Shown here: one piece after another, positions 1-12,000 of the stretch
Layout: each line of letters starts with the position of its first letter
How positions within the stretch are numbered: position 1 is the first letter of the stretch
Virus record (IMG/VR): IMGVR_UViG_3300025151_000109
Span: 1-38,878 of that record
Direction: 5' to 3' (one strand)
Length of the DNA stretch: 38,878 nt
DNA from: a virus
Position numbers and translations under genes: made by a program
The notes under the pieces: generated by a model
The model's database searches: none
What the model was told of the DNA's origin: nothing
What the model saw: only the letters and a program-made list of their open reading frames with translations

Positions 1-3000
1 AAAGTGTTGGTGTACACAGTGTCCACATAAGGTATGGTTTGAGTACCAGACGCATCTACCACTTTAGCGCCTGATCCATGGTCCTTAATTCCTGTTCCAA
101 GTGTGCCACGTTGTAATTGACCTAACGTGTTTCCTGACTTGGTAAAATATTCAATTCTTTCTTTATCAACGAATACCACTCCTGGTATTATTGTTGACAC
201 TGTTGATCCATCTAGGCCAACCACCGGTTGTGGATTAGCCAATGCCGAACCGTTTGCGACTTTGATTTCTGTGTCATCTGTCGCCAATGTCTCTACAAGT
301 TCTGTTGTGTGTGCCTTGCTTATTCTCTTATAGAATGTTCTGTTCATCATGTCTTTGAAAATTCTATAACCAACAGCATCGGCAATAGTTGGAAGAGCAA
401 AGTATAGAATGTCTAATCTATCTGCCTGTGTCATTGTTCTTCCAATCACAGTGATTGTATTTCCTGATAAAGTGAAATCATGATTTTGTACCAGACTTTG
501 TCCATTCAGCCAAACATACATGTATGTTGAATTTGATGGAGTAAAGTAAGTTTTATACACACCATCTGATCTTCCTTCTAGTACTTCTCTTCTCAGGTTC
601 ATACCAATTGCATTATTGAACGTTGTCACTGCCATCTTATCGTTGATATTAAGAGTGTATCCATCTGATGCGATCTGTGATGTGTTAAGCACCAACCTGT
701 TACTTTCATCAATGCTATAATGATGATCGACGAGAGTGGTTATACTGATCATTTGATCTGCTGTTGGTACCTTACCTGATACGAAATTTATATTTTGATT
801 GACGAGATCGACCGTGTAATCTGTTGTCAATGTTTTTATAGATCCATTTACATGAACTTCAACTTGATCTGCTGATGTAATTGTTTTGGCCGGATCCACC
901 GTTGAGTCATCTAATAATCCGTTGGTCACTCCATAAGTGTATGTGCTTCCGTCACCATTGTAGTAAGTGGTGTCTGGCGCTCTCAACATTTTGCCATTTA
1001 CTTCCACCAATGTCAGTCCTGTAAACGGTCGAATTGCTCCTGGTGGGTAAGTCAGCACATGAGTAGTTGAACCATCATAGGTTATCTCCTCATTCCTCAT
1101 CCTCATATGGCTTCTTCCTGTGAATGTGTCTGTTCCCCTCATGAATCCTGCTACCTGTATGAATGCTCCTGATGAAGGTGCCGAGTTGAAAGTCAAAACC
1201 AAAGTGTTTCCAATTTTAGTTGTTGAAAGATCTCCAAACTCAGGTGTAGTGGTTGTTGTTGTAAAAGCAGTTGTAGGTACACCGTCTATGGTGACGTACA
1301 ACTCTGCTAGAGTTGAATCTAAATTGAAATCTTCTCTTGACGAAGAAGTAAACTGTGTTGTGGAACCATCTCCAGAAAACTGATCTAAAACTGCAAAATC
1401 TCTTCCTGATATTGCAAAAGTTTTTGTGGCAATCACACTGAGTGGATCTGGTGCAGTGGTAAATGTTATTGTTTTTGCACCAACATCAACTGTGTAATCG
1501 GTAGTTAATTTTTTCACCACACCATCAACCGACACTGTAATCGAACCAATTGTCCCAGGATGGTCACCTATGCCGAAAGTTGTTGTGGTTCCATCTCCTC
1601 TGTAAATTCTATCTGAAATGTAAGGTGCGCCTGAAGTAGGAGTGGTGTAAACTTTGATATCCAATGTGTCGAATATCTGTCCTGGAACAACTTCTTCTGG
1701 TGCATAACTTGTTGTAGAAGATATAAATTCGTCACCATCGACATTAATGTCGCTTGGTGCTGAACCAAGTGCTGAGCCGTAAAGTCCATCTTTTGTGAAT
1801 AATCCACCTTTTACAATTGAATCTAGTGTTCTGTCATCTGTTGGTGTCAACACTCCATCGTCATCTGCCGGAATGAACTCTACTAAGGCATTTGCATTTT
1901 GGCTTTCACTCAATACAAAAGTGGTTGTGCTTCCATCTCCTGTGAACACATCAGAAAGTTTTCTACGTGTACTATCATTCTCTGAAACGTACACATGATA
2001 TACCTCACCCGAAGCAGGTGCAGTGTCGAAAGTGTAGGATTTGGTTGTACCGTCAGCCAGGAATGGTACTGTTCTTGACAGTCCATAGTTATCCCATGGA
2101 TAATCATACCATGCGGAGTTATCCCATCCTTGACTTTGATTAAACAATAATCCTGTTACCATTGTACCACCATAGTCAACACCCGACATAACCTGTGAAA
2201 GTTCGTTGCCTGGCATTCCCGAAGTTGGTGTATAGAAACCTAATATTCTGTCAGCGGCTGTAAGTCCTGACTCATCACCATAGTATTTGTACATACTGTT
2301 AATGCCGTCATCGAAATCCGTAGTTGATGTGAATTCATTTGTAACTTTGTATAGTTGATTCTCGTATCTCAATAATGTGCCGTATTTGTATGTTGTATTA
2401 GCCGCCCAGTGTACCACAGTAGATGAACTAGATATCCTGTCAAATTTTATCGTTGTATCAAAATCTCTTACCAAATCATTGTTTAGGTTCACATACGCCT
2501 TGGCAACGTCTGTTGGTGTTGAACCATCTGCAAGTCCGCCTGTGATTGTTATGGTAGGAGTTGTGGAATATCCAAAGCCAACACCAGTGACAGTTATGCC
2601 TGTAACTTTGCCACCGTCGATTGTTGCGGTTGCGGTTGCTGATACGCTGTCATCGCCTGTTATCGTTACTGTGGGTACCCTGACATAGCCTGAACCACCA
2701 TGATATACAGTTATTGATTTCGCATGTTTCTTGTGATAGTCGTACCATAGTTGCCATGGATACTGTGTAAGTTTATCAGTGTCAGTTTGAACATTCAATC
2801 TTCTAATCTTGCTAACGGAAGCGTCGTAGAAAGGTGGATTGTCAAAGTCTGTGATCACACCATCGTGTTGTTCAGGTGCATTGTATCCTAGTTTGTATTC
2901 ACGTAGTTTAGTATGGAACGGTTTGACTTCATTTATGTAGTCTTCGATCCAACTGTCAGTGCCTGTGGTATATGTTTTCCTTTGGCTGAAAGTCCTAACT

Positions 3001-6000
3001 TTGTTGACGGCTGTGATGAAACTTGTTTTGAACATCCAATCAACATACGATTGTTCAGATAACACTCTTCGTAATCCTGTAAAGAACAATGTGTTGTATT
3101 CCACAGCGAGATCATTTATGAATAAGTCATCTCTCAATGCTGTCAATATTTTTCTTGTTTCTTCAACCGGTTCTTGGTCAAAAGTGTTGTCATCGAAATT
3201 ATCTCCACCTGCAAATCCTGTTCCGTCTTGCGTGTAGTCATAGAGTTTGGTTGACAATCTGATTGTACCGTTTTCAGTACCAACATTGGTCCATCCTGTT
3301 GCAGTCTTCATAAACAGTTTCCAACCACCCGTGTCTGCGTTTGTTACTTTCACGTGTTTGCCAATGGCCATATCTAATGTGTCTAACTCGTATTGGAAAG
3401 TAACCTGTTTGTCAATAGGTGTATTTTCATCATGTATCATTTCATGCACGTCAGGATCAGTGCCATACCAGTCAGTGTAACTCCAGTATCGTGATGTGTT
3501 GTAAGTTTGGATTCTAGTTCTGTTCCACGAAGTGCCATCCCATTGGTATATAGACCAATAGTTGTTTGCAGTTTCGTCCGCTTTTACCAGATAATTCACA
3601 GTGCCTGATATGTCGGCAGTGTTGATGTAACTTAGATCTGCGTATGTGTCTACTGTCGCATCGAACTCACCACTTGCTGTTGTCGGTTCAGGTTCTTTTG
3701 AATCTAGGTTCCCTAATTTAATCAATCCAGACAATTGGTTTTTCTTGAGCACTGTATTTGCATAATCTATCAATTCTTTGAGAGCGGTGTATCTGTCAAG
3801 ATACCAACTTTGCCTTGGTCTAATTCTGTTTCCATATCTTTGATTCAAAGGTAAATCGATATCAGGAACGGCATCGCCGGCTGTATTTTTTCCTACTAGA
3901 GAATCCCACCAACCTTGTTCTATCTGAGTGCTTGGTCTAAAGTCCGGATCTCCTTCACGTACAAGTTTCCACACACTGTGGCCCTGCCCATCAAAATTAT
4001 TTGTTCTTACATCAACATTTAACACAATAGAATCATTTATTAGATCATTGACACCATATATGTAAAACTTATTGGTATCTGTTATTGCAAAATGCTTGAT
4101 ATCCACCGCTTTAGGATCTTTTATTGCATTAGAAACAAAAGCAGATGTATTCTTTCTTTGAACCACAGTATTCCGAGGTATTGATGATCTGTTTTTTACC
4201 CAGTAATAGAAGTAACTTACAAACGTATCAATCTTGGAATTGTAAATTTGTGTTTGCGTGAAATCTGTATTAGCAATACCTGTGACTTCATTGGCAAGTC
4301 CTTGTTGTGTACCTGATAGATCATTCCATTCGTCTGGTGTTAAAGTTGATTCTGTCCACTCATATATGTCAATGCTGGAACCTGGAAAAATCTTACCCCA
4401 GTTGTTGTATTTGTATTCTTGATCGTCCTGTTCATACCATATCCATTTGACCGTAGACAGGTCCCACCAAACTTCTCCAATGTGATTTTCTGCCCATGGT
4501 GTTTTTGTGTTAGCATTATTGCCTGTGTTGTACACAGCCGGATCCCATGGTGACTTGATGTTTATTTCTCTATCCGCGACTCCAAGGATTCTCCCTTTGA
4601 CTGGATCATAAAGATCATAGTAATCTCTTATTTGTTTAGTGCTGTTGTTGAAATCAAAAACCTGTCCAAGTTTTTCAATATCTATTAATGCAGTTTCTGT
4701 TGTGATGTTCTTCCACGCATATTCATTTTCAACTGTACAATCATACCCATACACTGTTCCATCGTTGGTCAAGTTTGGATTGCCTTCGTCAAATGGTGCA
4801 CCAACAAACACGTTATTATCGATTATGCACACACCTTTTCCAAAGTCATCGAAAGATGAAACTTCGTCTGATATCAACTTGTCATCTAAAACAAATTTAG
4901 TGTTGTACACTGTTGCTGTGTAGGCCGCCCCCGATCCGGCATTGGTGTCTACAATTCTTGTATCTTGTAGGTCGAATGTAGTTTCACCTGAGTCGAATTT
5001 CATTTCTCTGGAGTTTGAAGATTTCTCTGCACCAATTATAAGTCTTGTTCCCGCTTGGTTTATCGAAAGTGCTGAACCAAATTTTCCTTCTGATACTTCA
5101 TCTGGTTCATTAATCGTTTGATCCAAAGTGTAAGTGTTTGTAGAACCGTCCCTGTTCCATTTGTAGATGTAAACCGCACCCCTATCAGGTGAATCTGTTA
5201 AATCCAACCCAGGTGCACCAATTACAAGCGTTGTTCCATCTTTGCTCATTGCTATGGAATCACCAAATTTTGTATTCAAAGTAGATCCATCTAATGGCAC
5301 ACCTGTAAGTGTTTGTGCTAGTGCAAAAGAGTTCTGTGTGCTACCATCGTCGCTTTGCGATGTTCTTATGAATATTTCTACCTTACCTGCCTGTCCTGGA
5401 GCCAATGAACTCACAGCAAGTATGTCCGCATTATCGTTTGCTTCTAATCTATGACCGAACCTGTGACCTTCGCCTGCAGATGGAGCCTCTAACGTGTAGT
5501 CTAAAGTCCATGTGTCGTATGTACTTCCGTCAGCACCAATTCCCCATGTGTAAACATAAACTCTTCCATTATCGCCTGCGTGTCCCGGAGCGGAAACAAA
5601 CAAGTATTTTGTTGCCGTGTCTCTTTTTGAAAGCACTCCAGGTTCAGATATCTTGTGTGCCCATCCAAAATTTAGATTCTCATTAGATGATGACCCGTCT
5701 GTTGGTGGATTGACTGTTCCTAGTAAGCCATATTTGAAAGTTGCTGGATCCCAAACAAAAGTTTTAACCAGTCCAGAATCAATCTGTCTTGTGCTTCCAT
5801 CAGAATCTACGGTATTTGTATAAGGTGCACCCGCCACAACAAAGTTCTCATCAGTACTGATCGATAACGATTCTCCAAGCCTGCTGGTGTTGTCGTCGTT
5901 GTCGGTCATTGTCACTGTGGACTGCACCGAATATGTCGTGCCTGCTGAATGACTTGATCTAAACAGGAAGTGTAGTTCTCCCTGGCCTTTTCCCGGCGCA

Positions 6001-9000
6001 GATATTACTGCTGACCTACCATCATTTCTTGCAACGATCTTGTGTCCAAACTCTTGATTTGACGTTGCCGAATCTGGTGTCAGTATACGTAACTGTGTAT
6101 AGGGATCTTGTTTTTCGTATACACGCCATAAGCCTGAACTGTCAGCATCGGTGTATGCCTTATCGCCCTGCACTGCTAGTGAATCATTTTTATCTCTGAA
6201 TACACTGTAATTTAATCTATCATTTACATTATCCATCGAAGACATCCTTACAGAAATAAATTTGTAGATGTTTCCGTAACTGTCTGCTGTGGAACCGTCT
6301 ACCAACGTTGGTATAAACGATATGTTATCATCATATTCTATCTCAACTGTCTTGTGGTCAGGTGTGCTTTGTACTTTGAAAACTCTATTCAAAGATGTTG
6401 CTTCACTGTTTGAGATTGCAAAATAATCTGCTTCTTGGCTTGGTGTGCCTGCGGACAATCCATGAGAGTCTGTGAAGGCAATTCTCAACTGTGTGCCACC
6501 TTCTGACGTGCTTAGGTTAGCAATCTTAAAGTTTGCATTCGTTAGTCTGAATACGTCCCAATCTTTGTTCTCTTTGTTTGCAACCCATATCAAATCATTG
6601 TTTGTGATTGCATTCACATCCAAATTCAATAGGTCTTCGATGTTAAATGCTGTGTGCTGAACCTGTTGCAACTGCGGATAGCCTGCAGTCTTGAATATCT
6701 GTGCAGTATCTTTATCTACACTTTCTTTGGTATAATCCAATCTTGAAAACGTCGAACTGGCTGTGTATTCCACAGGTTTACTGTAAAGGTCATCTTTCGT
6801 TACTGCAAGTGACCTCCCGTACTGTTTGGTCTCAGATCCATTGTCCAACAACTCTATGCTTTGTGGATTTCCGTTCACCGCTGAATCTTGTAATGTAATC
6901 TGTATGCTTTCCTTACTGTCAACATTTCCAAACTCTCCGGTACGAACCATCCATTCAGGATAAAGGTCTAATGTAATGTCGGAATCTTCATATTTTGCCT
7001 TTAATAATTTGTCAATTGCATTCAATGTACCTTTTTGTCTGATGTACCCTTGATAGAACTTGTACTGTGATACATCATTCACAAACAAGTTTTCTAGATA
7101 ATCTCTAGATTGATATCCTGTAAGTCTCTGTGCCAATTGCTCTTGTGATTCATCAAAATTGTTAGATTCTAGATCATAAAAAGTATTGAACTGAGAAATC
7201 TTGTAGTCAAAGTTTGGAATCAATTGAGGCGCTGGTTTTTGACTCTTCAATGTCCAGTAGTCTGAAACAAATTCATTTCCTGAATTGTGATTGACATTAG
7301 CCACATAAAACTTGGCTTGATATTCTATCGAGTCCCCAATTCTGTAGTCCGTGCCTGTGGTCCAACGTGTTACCTGTGCCGCATCAAAAATAAATCCTGG
7401 TGCATAGTAATCACCATTCCAGTTGCCCGTTTTCCAACCCACTAATTTTAATCTGGCCTGTCTGAATCCTGTGTATGCCTCGTAGATTATGTCTGAAAAC
7501 ACAGTGCTGTTATCAAATAATAAAATATGTTCTTTCTGGACTGTGTTCAAAGCAACATTGTATAGTCCGACATCTTCGGATTTAATCGATAGATCAAAAG
7601 TTTTTCCAATACGCTTGGTACTGAACTCCCGTATATCTATCTTTCTACCTCCGGCATCTAGCAATGAATAATCGCCTGCAAGGTTTCTTAATTTACCCAC
7701 AACAGTGTTGCTGGTGTCTAATTCAAATCCGTCCGCGGCAGGTGATACTGTGATTGCAGATCCGGGTGCCCATGTTTGTGTGGTCCAAAATAAAAATTCA
7801 CGTACAGCGTTGCCCCAATTCAACACCTCTTTTATCTCGTTTGAATACTTGTTGAATTTGAATCCTTGTGTTTCTAGATAGTTGCCATAACCGAAAAGGA
7901 AATCTGCAACATCTTGTATTGTGTCAAACACGTAGCCATATGGTATAGTCTGCACAGTTTCCTGGAAGTTCGAATATTTTTTGACAACAGTGGAACCTCC
8001 CGCCTGGACTTTTCCATGGTTTGTCCCTTTTACGGGATAATTGAATCTAAAGTAAGGCTTTGTTGTTGAATAACCTAAAATTTTGTAACCACCAACGTCA
8101 GTCACTGTTGATCCGTCCGTTGATGTTGTTGTGTCTGTGTTCTTTTCTATCAAAACACCTGAATATTCAAAACTTTCGACTGGGTTTGAGGTTCTAAATA
8201 GAATTTTGTAGTTCTCGTCTGGTATAAATTTAGAGCCAGATGTTGAACCTGGTGATACAGAGTCTGTAAGAACTTTTAAATTTTCCTTGTCCGTGAATCC
8301 ACCTAACTTGTACGCTAGTTGCACATTCAATTTTTTCATCTTATCATAGTAGAAAGTTTTAGGATCTAAATTTTTTCCTATCAAATGATTAACAACAAAA
8401 ACCTGATACCCTGCTGTTTGGTATCTAGTTGTGATGCCGGTATTATTGTCAGTCGATGTTTCTAGGTAATACTTGGCAGTGTTCAAAACAGTCCTAATTC
8501 CAGTATCAGAATAAATCTCATTGCCTGACACGTTTGTTGAGATCCTTGATGTGTCAAAGAATTTAGAGAAAAATTTTGCTGGTTTTGTTATTGCCAAAGT
8601 CTTGACAACAGTGAAAGGATAAGAACTAGATCTTCTCCATGCTGTCTCCGCCGGCGCCTGATCACCAAACTTCCAGGTTCGTGCTCGTCCGGGAACATCA
8701 AGATTGCTGATCAAACCTATTGCTAATGGGTCTAACAAGTTTCCTGATGCATCTACAGGAATGTAAGTTCTAATGCTTGGTTTGCCATACCTGCCTGGTT
8801 CCGTCGCTATTGCATTCCATAGTATGTCATTACCCGCTGTGTACGGAGCAACACCGTAAGTGTCGTCCCAAGTGCTTGGTTTTTCAGAGTGTCCCAACAT
8901 CTCCCATGGTCTGGTGTGTGGTGAATCCGTGTCATAAAAATATTTGTAGATACCTCTCCAGTAGCCTGGCAGTTTATTTTGGTTGAGCCTGTCTGTGCTG

Positions 9001-12000
9001 TTTGCATAATTGTATGTAAACGGTGATCCTTCTGAAAATACTGTGTTGTTGATATATTGCACATTGTTACGTCCTGCCCAGTTGTAAAAATCTGGACCCA
9101 TTATATCATCTATTTCACTGAAACTGTACTCAGTTGAGGTGAATGCACTAGGCATCACTTCCGACACATCCAATAATGTGTTATCATATTCTACTTTACA
9201 GTTGTTGTAAATTCTTTTCTCTAACTCTAAAATCAAATCATCTCGTTCATCGCCGTAGGCTTTTATTATAGAACCGTCGTGTCTTCTGATAGCATTTGTA
9301 GTTGTGATGTATGTGTTATCGCTGAAAAGTTCTGGTTTGAACTTAGGATACATTCCAAGTTTAGTTGGACTAGATGGCAAATAACTTCCAGTGGTGTCAC
9401 TGTAATCTTTGATTTTTAATATATCTCCAACGGCAACAGTTGTTGAAAGTGTGATACTGTCATCTTCAGTGCTGAATGTATATTCTGATCCATGAACCAG
9501 TTGCACATCATTTTTGTAAACGTAAACTGCTCTGTTGCTCAATGTTGTTAAGTTGTGTTGTGAATCTAGGGCAAATTCTTTTTGAGATGTTCCCTGCACT
9601 GTGATTGTTCTTGTTGAAACATTTTCACCCCAACCAATCATATCGTCGTAATAGAAAGGAAAACTGCTGTTCTTGCCTAGGTTAATCGCTGATATTATTT
9701 CGTCAACTCTGTCAGCAGGCACGCCTTCGTACGCTGAACCTGTTGCATGTGTCAAGAAAGAATTGTACCATTTTTCGTACTCTCGGTTAACATAATCAAT
9801 GGCCGTAATTGCATTTGCCTCTTGGTCCGTCAAATTGAATATCGCAGGTACCAAGGACGCTTCGTGTTGTACGATGGTACCACCGTTGAGTCTGCTGTCA
9901 GGCTTGTCCCTGAGGTTTGTTACTCCGGGAATTGCACCAGTGACATCTGTATTCTTTTCTAAAATATCCGTTGTGTGTTTCAAAATCTGACCATAAGTGA
10001 AAGTGCCAACTGTTGAATTCAGTGCATTGATAGATAAATTTTCAGGCACCTCGTAAATTCCTTTGCCGGCAACCTTGTTAGCACTGCTGTAACCAGCAAT
10101 CCTAATTTGATCATTCACTTTCAATTCATCCACAAATCTCACATATTTGTTCGTGGAACCATCTACTAGTGTGTAATCTGTTGTAAGTGATTTTTGAACA
10201 CCGTTTACACTTACGGAAATTTCGAGATCGGTAAGTGATGCCGAATTTTCATAGAAGTCTATTGGAAAAAGTCTCTTCTCGGTAGCATCAACAATAGCCG
10301 TCCTTATGACACGCTGTTTAGATTCACTTGTACGTTTTATCCATGCACTTTTATTATTGTGAGATTGCAAACTTGTTGTGTAGTGTAGATGACCTTCTGC
10401 TTGATCCTTGGTTTTTGTCGTACCATCTTGCTGATATGTAAATGTTCCTGCTGTGTGATCCGACTCGAATACAATATCTCCAACATTGTTAATTGTGTTG
10501 TATTTTACTTTGATGCCAAGCACAGTGTCCGTTGTCGCTGTATCTGAAGTCGCGTATGCAAAAATCTTTGCACCTGTGAACGTTGAGTTTGGATAGGTTG
10601 TTGCATCATCAAACAGCACGTGGTTGTTGTCGTAAAGATTGAACAAAGGCTGTTGGTTTAATTTTGTTTTCTGTTGTGTTGCCACCCATAGTGTACTTGC
10701 TTCATCGTAGTAATACGAATTTCCTTTATTTTCGGTGCCTTGTTTCACAAAAATGTTTTCTTTATCTTGCGCCGTACCATTTACCTCTTCTGTCAGTGTC
10801 AATGACAACACTGATGAATCACCAGCATCCACAAAGTTTGCAACGTATATTTTATTTCTTACCAATGGATCTGTGTCAGCAGAGAAAACCACACGCATAC
10901 CGTCCGTGATTGCCACGCCGTCGATTATGTAACCAAATGTTCCAGAAACGTTACTCATCGCATCTTTCTGTGTTGTGTCAAACAAGTCCACAGGTGTCTT
11001 TGCAACTGTTCCTGAATTGTATAACGCAAGTCCTGAATCGAATTCTATAATCGGTCTTTTGGCACGAGCAGTTTCGTCTAATGCTGTTGTTGTTCCGTTG
11101 ATAGCATTGGCTCTTTCTATCACAGACCTATGGAACCATCTGTTGTATCTAGTCCATGCATTCAAATCCCTAGAATCTCTCTTGATTGTGATGTAGTCCT
11201 TGTCCACCGGAACACCATCGTCTGCATAACTTTCGGGTGTTGCCAGGTTTGACACATCAGTAATTGTTATTGCATCTCCTACACCTTCAACATAATATTC
11301 TTTTCCTTGATAAGCACTGGCCACTTTGCTTGAAGTGAATTTGATCTTCATGCCGTTTGACAGTTGTAGGTTACGCAATTTGTAATTTTTCGTTCCTACT
11401 ATATCATCCTCTACATCAATATTTGTAGTACTTGCAACAGTGTGAATGTTTATCAGTCCGTACATGTTCTCATGATTTCCACACTGATAATACAACTTGT
11501 TTGGTGCATTGTTTGGAATAACAAACGTGACTGTTCCTTCACTGGCTCCATTATTTGTAACACCTGATGTGTACAAAGTCGAAGACGAACCATCCGATGC
11601 CACTTGATCCTTTCTTGGTTCTGTCATTATGTAGAACGGATGTCCTTTTGCGTTCACTTTGAATTTGTATGTGTTGCCCCTGTAAAGTATAAGTTCTGAA
11701 TTCCTCTCATTGCCTAGATGTGGGAAATGCCAGGCTTTGCCAGAACTTCCGTCGTCCGGCAATGCTTTCACATCGTATTCTGCTTCCGCACCTGTGCCGG
11801 CAGAGTCTATTTCTATGCAGTCAGGTCCGTTACTCAACCAATAGTATTCCCTGTAATTGATCAATTTGTCTAAATCTACTGCTGGGTTCCAACTGTAAAC
11901 ATTGCCTTTGTTGAGCCTGTCGTGGTTGTTTACCTTTCCTCCTAGGTACTTGATCTGATTAAGATAATCATCGTATGTGCCTGTGAACTTTACTTGGTCT

